Shown piece by piece: positions 23,561 through 35,381 of a stretch of 61,294 nt of DNA. The notes under the pieces were generated by a model. The model was not told the origin of the DNA, made no database searches, and was given only the letters and a program-made list of their open reading frames with translations. Each line of letters opens with the position of its first letter. Position 1 is the first letter of the stretch. The DNA comes from Gnetum montanum (taxonomy: Eukaryota; Streptophyta; Gnetopsida; Gnetales; Gnetaceae), in NCBI GenBank assembly GCA_015680685.1, contig MNCI01000266.1, positions 212,704-273,997 on the forward strand, read 5' to 3'. Both the position numbers and the translations under genes were made by a program.

Positions 23561-24543
23561 ATTATTTTTTATTTTAGAAATTTCTGTTATAATTTTCCCT
23601 GGAAGCGCAGTCATTCCTGCTGACTATTCTGCAGAAGTCTTGCATGTTTATTCAATGATGACAAAAAACACAGGAGTAAAGGAAGAAGAATAACATTTTA
23701 TGCTATCTGGATGTGATGTGTATAACTACATACTATGTAAAATTTATAATTGCTTGCCCATGCATGCTGAACAATCTACAAGAAAGTTGTTTCACCACAA
23801 TAAACCTTGTGCATCTTTCCTTATCAATGTTCATGCTTTTAATGTAGTGAAGTAAGCTTGCGAAATTCAGGGTATCAATATTTACTGTCAACATGAGTAA
23901 TAGAAATACCTAAATTTCACCAATGACCTTGATGTTGCAGCACAAGGACTCATAATCTTGCACTTCAGTCCTTCACTCAATCTTCCTTTTTCATTGTGCT
24001 TTGAACTGGTGAAAAATTTTAATAGATAGATGCACTTTTATTCCCTTAACCTTTAAACTTACAGATGGATGGGTTGACATATAAATATATATGTATGTAT
24101 ATAATATTTGTCCATATTTCTAATGCTTGGGACCCATGATTTTCTGATTGGTGGGTGGTTTTCATAGTGAAAAATGGCTAAAGTCCAACATTTTGTTTTG
24201 TCCCAATCTCAGAAACATGAAACTGCCTTCTCTTTCTATGAATACATTCCAATGAGGTGACTTGAGAACCACCAGATTATGGTTCTTGAGCAAGTCATGA
24301 AATTAATCATTCAAAATTTTCATTGTAATTTCTGCTCATGACACCAAGATGGATAATTCCCTATAAATGTAGCTAAAATATCTAGCATATGCCATTCCAA
24401 CTTCATGGTTACTTAACTGTTGCAGAATTCTTAATTGGAAATAACATAATCCTCCTTAAACAATTTCAGTTCATTAGGATTTTGTACCTCACCATTTGCA
24501 AATAAGTCCACCTGTTCCATGCAATGGCCAAAATGTGCCAACA
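23560..24543. other. Right part of H, no recognisable content
   Basis: About 1 kb of AT-rich sequence. I found no coding domain, no terminal repeat matching the left end and no poly-A tail. Confidence 0.4.
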
Positions 24544-24549
24544 CTTTCT

Positions 24550-24901
24550 TAAGAGAAAGACAATCTCATCTTCACTACCCTCATCATGCTCATTGAGCTC
24601 CTTCTCCTTGGAGGTAGTCTTTCAACCAATAGGTCTTTCTTGGATGGCTCTTTTGCTTATGAGATTCATTTCATAAGCAATGAGAGCACTTTGAAGCTCT
24701 TCAAATTTCAAAGTTGTGAAATTTCTAATTTCTTCCATAGCCATGACCTTTTCTCTGAACTTTGATTGAAGAGTTTTGATCATTTTAATGATCACATCAC
24801 TTTTGGACAAATCTTTACCAGTACCTCTAATAGCTACAAAAATATCATTTTCTCTAGAGAAGTGAACTTTTATTTTTTACCTTCTCTCATTTTAAGCTCA
24901 T
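24550..24901 (-). pseudogene. gag: gag of C1, UBN2-type domain, truncated
   Basis: The minus strand reads KSDVIIKMIKTLQSKF, MAMEEIRNFTTLKFEELQSA and LIAYEMNL, matching 32434-32718 of C2 almost word for word. This is the C-terminal half of a copia gag domain (UBN2/Retrotran_gag_2; ...L.sLltYE). The frame is cut at 24901, where an LTR segment begins instead of the N-terminal half of gag, so an internal deletion has joined LTR to gag. Confidence 0.72.
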
Positions 24902-25838
24902 TGTAAGCTCTAAAATGTGGTTTGAATGGTATCACACCTTGTACAAGCTCTAAGCTCTACTCGGGAGTGATTTCACGCTATGAATCTACTCAACCTTGAA
25001 AGGTCCCAAGAAGCTTAAAATGTGGTTTCTAGGATCCCACAACCTTTACAACTTAAGCTGCACTCTAGAGTGTTGTGGCACTACACCAACACTTAATCCT
25101 GTAGGATCCCAACAAGCTTAAGCAAGATGCCTTTCCACAAGAAGCACATCAATCCTATAGGGTAACAATATTGAACAACAATCACAAGGAAAGAATGCAA
25201 GTTTGCTAATCCTTTCACTTTGACCAATTACAATAGACAAAATATTATACAATGAGAAACAACAATGATTACAATGATTGCTTGATGATTACAATTGATA
25301 GTACACAATGCTTACACATTCTCCAATGAGAATGAATTCTTTTTATAGCTAATATGTTTTCAAAATTACCTTGGAATTCATGCAATAGGTAATTAATGAT
25401 CACTAAATATGTCTTCTCCGAGATTGAGAAGTCTTTCTACATCAACCCTTCATTCTATAGAGATGTCTTCTTCTCATGAAAGACATTTTTCTCTTCAAAA
25501 AGATATCTACTATTTTCTAGAGACATCTTCTCCTATGCTACCTTCAATTCTACCAAGGTATCTACTATTTCATGAAGATGTCTTTCTTCATCTCCTTTTG
25601 CATTTTGAAATCTTCGTTTCTTGTCCATGTCCTTGAACTTTCGCATGCCTTCCTATCTTAATCCAAGTTCTTAATGATGTCTGAAGTTCTTGATGATGTC
25701 TACTTTGCTTGTAAGTCCATCTACATGCTCTATTAATTCCTTGTACACAATGTTCTTCTATAAACACAACAATCACACAAACATACAAACATCCTTGTGC
25801 TCCATTTTTATTAATGTTTTGACATACCAAAAGGTCAA
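24902..25838 (-). repeat. LTR segment of the C family (5' LTR of C1)
   Basis: It is homologous to about 27860-28780 (C2 3' LTR) and, at its end, to 17840-18162. It contains several agacatctt/aagatgtct motifs at 25409-25580. At least 100 bases are missing on the side facing gag, and no PBS is present. Confidence 0.72.
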
Positions 25839-26326
25839 TAATGAAAATATTGTTATAAATTTTCTTTCATAAGTTATCCTGTCAAATTTCTAATCTCTCA
25901 TTTCTCTTTCCAATTTTTTGTATAACTTATTCACTTGCATAGTGATCTGTTCCAAATCCTCATCCAATTAGGCCAAACAATCTTCATCATATCCTATGTG
26001 CTAATTCAAGTGTTTTAATAGTAGGAAGTTAAAAAAGTTACATTTGAGAATACTCTTATATAAAACATTTCAGCCCTTAAATCAAATCAAATCAAATCAA
26101 TTGCAAAAATTTGTAGCAGGGGCTATATATTACAAAACATTCTTTCTAACAAGCCTAAGATCGGCTAAAATTCATCCAAATCATGAAAATATCACAATTA
26201 CAAAATAAAAAAAATCACTTTTTCATAGTTAAGTCACTCTCATCATTCAATATATTGTGCTACTAAATAATATATAAAAATTAAAAAAAAAATAATTTGA
26301 ATTAAGTTACATCAGAAAATTCAACA
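25839..26326 (+). repeat. Truncated 5' LTR (R-U5) of element D
   Basis: It matches the 3' LTR at 59566-60038, e.g. the shared aggccaaacaatcttcatca. The U3 and TATA box are missing. It joins the C-family LTR at 25838/25839 and ends in TTCAACA. Confidence 0.75.
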
Positions 26327-26328
26327 AG

Positions 26329-26341
26329 TGGTATCAAAGCT
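26329..26341 (+). promoter_or_regulatory. Primer-binding site of element D (initiator tRNA-Met)
   Basis: TGGTATCAAAGCT versus the canonical copia PBS TGGTATCAGAGC, two bases after the LTR end. Confidence 0.85.
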
Positions 26342-26569
26342 AGACTCAAAGAAAATTGTATTCTAATAGAAGAATATGAAACTACAATAAGAGAAATCTA
26401 ACTCTTGAATGCAGATTCTATAATAAGAGAAGACACATGTATGAATTCTACTAGAAAAGAATAGGACGTAAAACCTACCATCAACAATAGATGAAGAAAG
26501 AAGAAAATATAATTAAAAAGAAAGGTACCAATGGTAGAGAAAAACTTGGTCAAGCTAATCATTCTTATC

Positions 26570-27710
26570 TAAAGGGTTTTAGTGTAATTAATCAAGATAC
26601 ATAGATTATTGATAGTGAGTGCCTATAAGGAATATCTTCTCAAATATAAATAACAAATAATTGGAATCAGAATTAATTATATTAAAGTTATTAACATAGA
26701 AGATGTAGGAAATTACATAGTCAAACTTCCAACAATAAAGTATTGACTATCATTGAAGTTTATCATGTTTTTTAGCTATTCAACACTCTACTTTCAATGG
26801 GATAAATATCAAATAAAGGTATTAAAATTAACTTTGAAAGTAAAACTTGCAACATAACTAAAGAAAATGGTAAAGAGGTCTACAAAATAAGAGTACTTAG
26901 CAACAAAATATATTATTTAAATTATGAACACATATATTAGAAGAAAAATCTCATTGATATTACTAAAATCAACAAAATTATGTCAAAATCATTGATCAAA
27001 TGAAGTCATCTCTATAAATCAGCAATATCACTAGCATTATAGAAGCTACAAAGGATTAGGACCACTAGGATAAAGAAGTAGAAGCTTAAGTTTGACATCA
27101 AAGACTTGGATACATATCATAATCAAAGAAAGAAAAATTAACAAAAATGAATAAAGCTATTAGCATGACAGTCAAAGACATCCTAAAGAACAAATATGAA
27201 ATTTGCATTTAAGGCCAAAAAATAAATTCAACTCATAGTAATCCTATGCAAAGAGCCAAAGAGCCATTCCATCTAATCCACGTGGACTTCATAAGCCCCA
27301 TTCTAATCATTTTCATTGAAGGAGCTAATTATTTATTTGTAATGATAGATGATGATTCTAGGTTTATATGGACCTACAATTTAAGAAGAAATGATGGAAC
27401 ATCTAACAACTTTAAATAATTTCTTATGCTAATCAAAACTAAAAATATTACCATAAAAATATTTGGACAAACAAAAGAAAAGAGTTTATCAATAAAAGAT
27501 TCACTAAATTTTTGCACTAAAGAAGTCATCAAATCACTTGTGGATATAGCCCACAATTAAATGACATAGATAAGAGTTAAAATAGAATCCGCAAGACATT
27601 ATGAGATGTCTCCTTAAACATGCTAAACTTACATATGGTTATTAGAGCATGGAACTACCTATGAAACTTATATTATAAATAGAGTGATCAATGGTAGCAA
27701 TTGAGGATCA
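26570..27710 (+). pseudogene. Protease remnant and integrase of copia element D
   Basis: A protease block IIDSECL (about 26597; family WIIDSGC) is preceded by a TAG where Trp is expected. GAG-pre-integrase residues follow near 27190-27240. The integrase core starts at EPFHLIHVDFISP (about 27263), continues GANYLFVMIDDDSRFIWTY (about 27325) and ends near SARHYEMSP (about 27588) and a YGYW block (about 27636). The second catalytic Asp motif (DNGGE) is not recognisable. Many stops. Confidence 0.75.
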
Positions 27711-27720
27711 TTGAACTAGA

Positions 27721-28780
27721 AATGTCATGGAAGGATGAATAAGTTAAATTAAAATTCTTTGATACAAAGCACATACACCAAATTTAATGTGGTTCCCCAA
27801 CTTGGGTAGTTTGCACTCAAATGATAGTTTGCAAGCACACCTTTAGACTTTGTTACTCTCAAATGTGGTTTGAAGGATACCACACCTTGTACAAGCTCTA
27901 AGCTCCACTCTAGAGTGATTTGACACTACAAATCCACTTAAACTTGCAATGTCCTAACAAGATTAGAATGTGATTTCCAAGATTTCATAACCCTTACAAC
28001 TTGAGCTTTGCTTTAGAGTATTGTGGTGTTACACCAACACTTAATCTTGTAGGATCTTGACAATCTCAAGAAAGATGCCTTTCCACAAGAAGCACATCAA
28101 CACCATAGGGTAACAAAAGAGAATAACAATTACAAGGGATGAATGCAACTTAGTTTATTGATCCTTATACTTGACATAGAGCTCACTTAACTAATTACAA
28201 CAAAAAAAAATATTGTACAATGAGGAGCAATAATGATTACAATGATTGCTAAATGATTACAATAGATGGTACACAATACTTGCACATTTCCTAATGAAAC
28301 CGAAGTCTTCTTATAGCCAATATATTTCCGAATTGTTCTGGGAACTTATGAAATAGATACTTAATAGTCATTGAAGACATCTTCTTCGAAACTAAGATGT
28401 CTTTCTACATTTGACCTCCTTTCTTGAGAGACATCTTCTTTTGATGAAGGATGTCTTTCTGCAATAATCCTTCATTCTAGAAAGACATCTTCTTTTGATG
28501 AAAGGCTTCTTTCTTTCTAGAAAGACATCTATTATTTTGTAGAGAAATCTTCTTCTTTACTACCTTCAATTTTGCTAAGATGTCTATTGCTTTTTAAAGA
28601 TGTCTTTCCTTAGCTTCCTTTGCTTTTTCAATTCTATATTCCTTGTCCATGTTCTTAAACTTTTGCAAGCCTTCTAATCTCAATCCAAGTTCTTATCCTA
28701 CAAACACAATAGCCACACAATCACACAAACAACCTTGTTCTTAATTTTTCTTAATGTTTTGACATAGCAAAAGGTTCACA
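27721..28780 (-). repeat. 3' LTR of C2
   Basis: It is homologous to 24902-25838, and its element-strand start (TGTGAACC) is beside the PPT. It is rich in agacatctt and aagatgtct motifs at 28370-28610. The far boundary is uncertain by some tens of bases. Confidence 0.7.
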
Positions 28781-28797
28781 ATCTTCCCCTTTTTTTG
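28781..28797 (-). promoter_or_regulatory. Polypurine tract of C2
   Basis: On the minus strand an A-run followed by GGGGAAGAT directly precedes TGTGAACC. A second purine run (AAAAAGGGGGAG) lies at about 28870-28885, as next to the PPT of C1. Confidence 0.75.
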
Positions 28798-29230
28798 ATG
28801 TTTAAAACTTAAGAAAATGGGTTAGTAGACATGAAAAATCTCCAAAATCTCCAAATATACTCATAACTATACTCTCCCCCTTTTTAAACAACATTAAAAA
28901 GGATAAAGTGCTAAAGAAAACAAATTAATATGTTAAGACATAAATCCATATGGTAACTAGGGATTAGGATAAAGCATTGAGGTTCAAAGTAGTTCAATAG
29001 TACTTGGAAAATAATGAAATGATGCAATGTATAAGTAAAGAAAAAAGGTATACCACACGAAGATAAGAAAGGAAAACACTATTTATCTATAACTCATTTG
29101 CAAATTTTCACTATCCACATAAGTCCACAACTATCTATCATCACATTAGGCACATATGTGCAAAGTCCCAAAATTACATATGTGAGAAACAAAAAAAGCA
29201 TCTCCTCCTTTTTTAACATCAACAAAAAGA
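28798..29230 (-). other. Non-coding tract between PPT and env-position ORF of C2
   Basis: AT-rich, no supported frame. Its first 80 bases resemble the same region of C1. Confidence 0.45.
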
Positions 29231-29249
29231 AAGAGAAAACAATCACTTG

Positions 29250-30850
29250 AGATCTTAATCACTAGCCTCAATCTAATCCTTAGAATCTGATCCCTCTATT
29301 GCTCTAGATGGATGAAAAGTATCCTCCTCATCATCATCACTACTAGTGCTAGAACAACTCGATCATTATGTATCCTCATCAAATAACTCAATCTACTATA
29401 TGGGAGCTTGCCTAAGATGAAGCTTCAATCAAAATCAAGATGAAGCTAGAGGATCTAGCTAAATTGAAGGTTGATAAGCTAAAACCCATTAGGGTGAGGT
29501 CCAAAGATCATCTCCATAGCACACTACACAAAAGAGCTAGGAGCATTGGCTAATGGAGGAATTGAATGAACAAACAATGTAGGATTAAGATGCTTTGGCT
29601 ATTGTGTGGGAATATGATGCTTCCCCTAGACATGAGCCTATGGTGCCTCAGGTTCTAAATCCAATTCCATCCCTAAGTCATAAACACATGAGGGTCCAAC
29701 TACTATAGAATGCCTTAGTGGGATAGGAAAATCCTCCTCATTGTAAGAAATAGGAGGAGTAGTAACCTCCTCAACACCTATCCATAAAAGGGAGGTGGAA
29801 TGCTAACTGCATCCAAAATCTTACATAAGTAATAGGGGTTCCTCCCAAGCTTCTTGATATCTCATGAAAAGGATTGAATAAGCTTTTTTAGTAACAAACT
29901 AATCTAGGAACCCATGGATTTTGATCTTCTAAGCATGGAGATACTTCCTTCTTTTCATCTATGATTTGGTGCTAGGTCCTGCTTCAGCCACATGTAAAAG
30001 ATCCCTCTTCTCAAAATATTCACTGAGACTCCTCTAAAGGCATCTCTTAAATAGGTACACCCCTTTGACGAATCAATAAATTGATGAGATTGGGGTGTCG
30101 AAGGATCCTTTCCTTGGAAAATAGACTCAGGATGTCCAAACAAAGTGTATGTCCCAAATCCAATGGCAATCCTATGAGAAGACAATAAAGCACATAGGCT
30201 TGGGGTGGTAGTAGATAACTATAAATTCCCCCTTTCACCATAATGTTATATAATACAATATGAGACAAGGTGGAAGGATAAGCACATCAAGCTCCTCTCA
30301 ACATGACCTCTTTCAAAAGTAACATCTTTCCCAAACAATACATTACAAAATTCATGATATTCTATAGGCATGATACCATTAGAATAAATGTCTTGCATGG
30401 AACCAATGGTTACTCAATGGAGATTTCAAGGATTTAATTCACAACTTGGAGAGAGACCTCAATGAGAATAACCCTAATCATGTAAGTAAATGCCCTAACA
30501 ATAGCATTTATAATGACAATATTGCAATAGAATTCCCTAATTAAAACTTCAAGAACTAGAAAATTCATTGAAATGGAGGTGTCCCAAATCAAGGCTTTGA
30601 AATAATCCATTAATGTAGCTTTTCTATGATTAGGGGAAGATAAACAACATTCAATAATGATGCTTTTTGCTCTAGTAGCCTCAAACCTATGTTGTGAGCC
30701 TGTGTTGCAAAATTATGGCATGTAAGTGGGTAGTGCACTATTGGAACTTCCTTTGGATTTCTTATTTGATGGTGCTCTAGATGTTCTAAACTTCTTGTGG
30801 GTGATCTCTAAAAAAATTTCTACTAATGGTGGAGCCCTAGTTATCTCTGT
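29250..30850 (-). pseudogene. Env-position ORF of C2 (putative plant transposon protein domain)
   Basis: The minus-strand frame contains EVLIREFYCN near 30525 and a later block SHIVLYNIMVKGGIYSYLLP (about 30210-30268) followed by QAYVLYCLLIGLPLDLGHTL. It ends in an acidic tail (CSSTSSDDDEEDTF near 29310-29350). LVREFYAN and the tail composition are typical of PF20167-type ORFs of plant LTR elements. Function unknown. A few stops and shifts break the frame. It is preceded by the motif array at 30930-31110. Confidence 0.6.
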
Positions 30851-30929
30851 GGGGTCAAATGAGAGAATACAACAAAGAAATGAGAGTTTTGACTTTAATA
30901 GTAGTTGAGAACAAGGGCTTTGAACAAAA

Positions 30930-31110
30930 AAGGAGACATCTTTTATAGAAGGAAGACATCTTTTCCATGTTTTAGAATCATAGAAGACATCTTTCATATA
31001 CAGTAGATGTCTTTTCCACAAGACATGAAAACTCAAAGAAACATCTTTACTCATCAAAAGACATCTTTTTGTAGACATCTTTCATTTTGTGAAGACATCT
31101 TTGCAAAAAT
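30930..31110 (-). promoter_or_regulatory. Array of GACATCTT motifs upstream of the C2 env-position ORF
   Basis: Six exact GACATCTT copies plus one AACATCTT and one inverted GATGTCTT in about 180 bases. The same motif is clustered in the C-family LTRs (25409-25580, 28370-28610). A promoter role is inferred. Confidence 0.5.
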
Positions 31111-31780
31111 AGGATGGGGTTTGGGAAAGGCTGCCAATGGACTATAGTCTTAATGAAAGCTTGCAAAAACAAAAATACTTACCTCTACTTACCTACTATT
31201 CTATCGAAAAGTAATGGCATTCAAAGGGCTAAAGAAGGAGTTTCCTCTTTTGATGATTCTCTTCTCAACCAAACTTCTTCAGTATCCAAGACTTGGCTTC
31301 CTCTTACAAATTTGTTGGTGAGAGTATCCTAATTTTCCTATTCCTACCCTTTACTTATCAATTCTTTCCTAGTTCCTCTAGTCTTTTGAGTTGACATCCA
31401 ATCTCCCCTATGATCCTACAAAAAATCCTTGATGCATTTCGATAAGAATAAGAAGTCCTATGATATGACCAATTATTTATATGATAATACTTAAGATTGA
31501 AATCCCAATGTTTATTCCCTAACTTGTGACAATAATAGCACCTAATCCTCCTATGGTAGTATGAAAGATTAGGATAATCAAACCTTTTAGAATCTTTCTG
31601 ATAGATGGAAGCTTAATGGAATTTTGATGTACTAGCTTTTCCTTCTAGAGGAATATTTGATTGTGATGGGTTTATAGAAGGTGATTTCTCTTGTGTACAG
31701 CATCCCAGATCACTCTTGTCATGTGGACTTCTTCCTTATTCTAGTACCATTCGAAGGAATTACTTTTTATTTACTAGTAT
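31111..31780 (-). other. Tract between gag and motif array in C2
   Basis: No recognisable domain. It contains the expected gag C-terminus or a remnant of a deleted pol, but nothing I can name. Confidence 0.35.
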
Positions 31781-32712
31781 TTCATTTACTAATTTGATGT
31801 ATGTTACCTCCACTTGGGCCTATTTTAAAGATGAGGTTAGCTTTTTGTTCTTAGTCCTTAGGTTTGAAAATTATTTAGTAAGATAAAAAATAGTCAAATT
31901 TCACAAATATATTTCCTGATCCTTAGATTTGACTTGTTTATTTAACTTATTGCAAAGACTTTGAAATGACAAAAGCTCAATGCATAAAATTTCAAACCTT
32001 TCTTCACCATTAAGATCATCATATGATGAATTAGCATCATCATCAATGAGAACCATGCATATGAGATGTGAATTTTTTACATCATCCTTCACTTCTTCCT
32101 CACTCTACTCTCCATCATCCCTACTTGCATAGAAGTTGATTTCTTTACCTTGTCAATGGATTTGGGCTGCAAGCTAAAATTACTAGGACATTCAAAGGCC
32201 ATATGGCCTATTCCTCCACATATCCAACATTCTATAGAAGAGAAATCTAAGTTGGAATTCAAAACATTTTTACCTCTTTCTTTATCTTTGAACTAATAGG
32301 ATCTTTGTTGATATGTTCCCTTGTTCTTGTTATTTGTTGTAGCTTCCTAGTGAGAAAGCAATCCCATATTCCCTGCCCTCATCATGCACATTGAGCTCCT
32401 TCTAGATGCATTCTTTAGGACAATGGGTATTTCTTAGATGTCTCCTTCTCTTATAAGATTCATTTCATAGGTAATGAGAGCACTTTGAAGTTCAAAATTT
32501 AGAGTTGAAAAATCTTTGATTTCTTCCATAGTCATGACCTTTGGCCTGAATTTTAGTTGAAGAGTTCTGATCATCTTGATGATGACATCACTCTTAGAAA
32601 AATATTTACTAGTACCTCTAATAGCTACAATAATATCATCTTCTCTAGATAAGTAATATTTTATTTTCTCACCTTCTCTCATTTTAAGCTTATCAAAGAG
32701 CCTAAGGGACAC
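31780..32712 (-). pseudogene. gag: gag of C2 (UBN2-type, zinc knuckle intact)
   Basis: The minus strand starts inside gag (FDKLKMREGEKI near 32690), continues KSDVIIKMIRTLQLKF and MTMEEIKDFSTLNF, then LITYEMNL (about 32460). A complete zinc knuckle CWICGGIGHMAFEC (C-x2-C-x4-H-x4-C) lies at 32188-32229, and a Glu/Lys/Leu-rich coiled segment with YDDLNGEERFEIL at 31901-32092. This arrangement is that of copia gag proteins. Stops and frame changes separate the blocks. The N-terminal half is missing because element F starts at about 32713. Confidence 0.75.
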
Positions 32713-34803
32713 GCTCAATGCAGGGAAACATACAATTTCCTCTACGCTAAGCTAGTGGCAAACCTACCCATGTACCCACAAGAACTTGAAGAATATGACT
32801 TCATATACTGCAACGGGAAGGAATTTGTACCTTCACATGATGTCATTGTACCCCTGACAGATCAACAAAAGTGGATCTTAGATCAAATTCTGATGGCTAA
32901 GACATTGCCACAACAACTAGAGGAGTTGTTTTGTGATGAAATGCTTCATGATGGATAGGATGATCTAGACTCCCACTCTGAAGGAGGCGGTCATGCTAAT
33001 TTCACCATGGCCCCTCCCTCAACGATGTCCCGCATAAATCCATTGTTCATAGTTACCACACCCTTGACATTATCTAATACTAATCAAGTCCCACACTCTT
33101 CGACTACCTTCCCAGGCAACGGTCCATCACAAATCATTCCTCAGCAAGTGCAGTTACCTAATCCATCTCATCGTACGCCTACGCCCATGTCACCGCATGT
33201 ACACGTGATACCCACGTCACAATTACCTACAACAACCACCTTCATCCCGACTCACACGAATGGGCCTGCCACTATAGCATGGTGGATTCCAAACATGCCT
33301 CTTCCTGCACATCATATGTAGATGTCCCATCCTCACTTCAATCAAAGCCAGGTCCCATGGATGCCAAACCCCATTACAGGATCATCATTTATGCCCCCGG
33401 CCATGCAAATAGCTTATCCAACAATACAGCTGATGGCAGCTATCCCTATTCCACCACCTAGTGTGGTTCCTCTTGTCATTCTACAAACAAACCCTCCATC
33501 CACGGGTCTAGACCAAGCCTTCCAGCTTTTTCAGACTCTCACAGAGGAAGTTAAACACCTCAAGGCTGCTAGTTCTAACACAGTACAAGTCATGTATTTC
33601 TATCACGAAGATCCTATTAATCCAGTAGTGCCCGTTTTATCGTTACTGCCTGGGATGCCACTTCCTCATTTTACGAAATACAATGGGGAGGGTGACCCCA
33701 ACACTCACCTAGTTACTTTCAGGTCAGAGTCATTGCTACTGCAACAATGGCCACATACTATAATCCATGTCTTTGCCATGTCCCTAATGGGTAGAGCCTT
33801 AGATTGGTATCAGGCACTTCCACGCTCTTCCATTTCGACCTTGGAAGAGCTCCTAACTCAATTTGTGACACGTTTCAAGTACAATCTGAAACCTAAAGTC
33901 ACATTAGACCAGCTTATGGGAGTCAAACAAGATCCACTTGAGCTAGTCCAAAGGTTTATACAGTGTTGGAGTGCAACCTTGAACGAAATTCGCGAACCCA
34001 TCGTGGAGGCTCATTTGTTAGCCATTTTCAAAGGGGTAGTTAATGACTTCATTAAGTTAAAGTTGTACTATCTCGCTCTTCGCTCCCTCAGCCAAGCCTT
34101 TGCTCAGACTAAGAGCATCCAAGATGCGGCAAAGGCTAGTAAAGATCTAACGTACATGACCTACAAAAATGCCCATAGTAAAGGCAAGGATAAAGGAAGA
34201 GGTACAACAATGACAGTAGTGGTTGTTGCCGAGGGGGCCAAGAAGAAAAACAACAACAACAAGAAAACACCTGCGGAGTCGGCTGAGCTGACAACTAGCT
34301 CAAACGGCACCAATCAAGAAGCTCCTTCTGCCCCCAAAGCACCTCCATAGCTAAGGCCTAAATTTGAGCGTAAAGATCGTTCAAAGTACACAGCCTTGCC
34401 TGTAAAGCCTTCAGAACTTTTGAAGCAGCTACTGGGAATTAGCCATATTCAACACAAGAAGGTATCCAAGGAGGCTCTGAAGTGTTACAAACATCATTGT
34501 GAGCTCCTTAAAAATCCTTCTTTGGCTTTGCCTAATGAATCGCCAGTCCCCAAACACTTCAAGCTGGACCATTTCTGTGACAACCACCAGTTGTGCGATC
34601 ACGACACGGATTACTGCTGGGTGTTAAAGGACGACATTCAACACATGATCGATCATGGTGATCTCATCCTAGATAGCAATAGTCCAACACACCCAAAAAA
34701 CCAAGCCATGCATGTGTACCAAAACTTGTTAAATGCAAATAACACAGGGTACACCATCAACATGGTAGGTGCAGAGGGTAATGGTCAAGCACAGCTGAGG
34801 TAG
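32713..34803 (+). pseudogene. gag: gag of element F (Tat/Ogre type)
   Basis: One frame runs through the whole stretch with only four stops, all TAG (32956, 33319, 34348, 34801). N-terminal segment LPMYPQELEEYDFIYCNG; a long Pro/Thr-rich linker (33007-33540); gag domain with LPHFTKYNGEGDPNTHLVTF (about 33661), FAMSLMGRALDWYQALP (about 33772) and EELLTQFVTRFKYN; a Lys-rich tract; then a C-terminal zinc-type segment HFCDNHQLCDHDTDYCWVLK (about 34567). The last motif resembles the CDFHxxxGHxTEDCxxLK region of Tat gag. The N-terminus lies beyond the truncation. Confidence 0.8.
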
Positions 34804-35381
34804 CCCTTTGTGTTGCGAATGCCTGCTCGTTCATCCCAAACAGCGGATCCCTCAGCACCAACAAAGAGTGCTCCAAGGTAACCTTTTGTCCTCCGAGCCC
34901 CTTCTCAGACCACTGTTCGACAGTCCGCCATCAATAAAGCCACGGTCCTGCCCATGCCTATGCCTAAGGGGCCCTTCGTCATTAGGGTGCCAAAACCATC
35001 AGTTGCCCCTCCTGTGCAAGGGCAAACCTCCAAGTCAACCCCCAATCTTAGCTTAACAGAAAAGGAGAAGAAGGTAAGACAACTGATACGGTCAAAGGTT
35101 GTCTTATGCTCGGGTTTCCCAAGCCTAAACCCCTCGCTTCTGTGCCCTTGGCCCCACTTTCTAGAAAGGATGAAGGTGTACGAACACAACCATCTTCCAC
35201 TAGTCCAAAAAAACATAGCCCTCGACTAGATGCCATTCTTCCCCAAGAAATCCATCTCTTGGGGTGAATGGAAGAAGAAAAGGATAGTAAGCAGTTAGAT
35301 CATGGGCAGGATCTCCTCAATGCCTTTACGCAGGTCAAATAGGCTCTTAAGCAAAAAAATACAACGCTGAGCCTGTACGAT

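Larger units (their letters stand above)
20610..24543. mobile_element. Insertion H: 3.9-kb unclassified insertion carrying a desaturase fragment
   Basis: It splits the copia gag precisely and is flanked by CTTTCT. The left end has a strong inverted repeat. The next 1.3 kb looks like an LTR read on the minus strand (TATAAAAGG near 21574). The middle contains a desaturase pseudogene and a CpG-richer segment. I see no transposase, pol or matching LTR pair, and the ends are not TG...CA. It may be a solo or rearranged LTR element or a gene-carrying DNA transposon; unresolved. Confidence 0.5.
17840..25838 (-). mobile_element. Element C1: copia-like element, gag only, interrupted by H
   Basis: On the minus strand an LTR segment (24902-25838) precedes a gag gene (24901 down to 20060, split by H), then a gene-poor tract, a PPT (18163-18176) and the 3' LTR (17840-18162, whose remainder was displaced left by element B). 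The PPT plus TGTTGACC start is the usual copia arrangement. No protease, integrase or RT is recognisable. Confidence 0.68.
25839..27720 (+). mobile_element. Element D: 5' part of a Ty1/copia retrotransposon
   Basis: A truncated LTR (25839-26326) is followed by an initiator-Met-type PBS, a protease remnant and an integrase, all on the plus strand. The LTR matches 59566-60038. Gag is missing between PBS and protease. The copy stops at about 27720 against the LTR of C2. It may be the other half of the copia fragment at 58567-60038. Confidence 0.72.
27721..32712 (-). mobile_element. Element C2: copia-like element with gag and env-position ORF but no pol
   Basis: On the minus strand: gag (32712 down to about 31780; N-terminal part missing), an array of GACATCTT motifs, an ORF with a PF20167-type domain, PPT (28781-28797) and 3' LTR (about 27721-28780). 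There is no room for pol between gag and the second ORF (about 0.7 kb). The 5' LTR is lost where element F begins. The left LTR boundary at 27721 is approximate. Confidence 0.65.
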
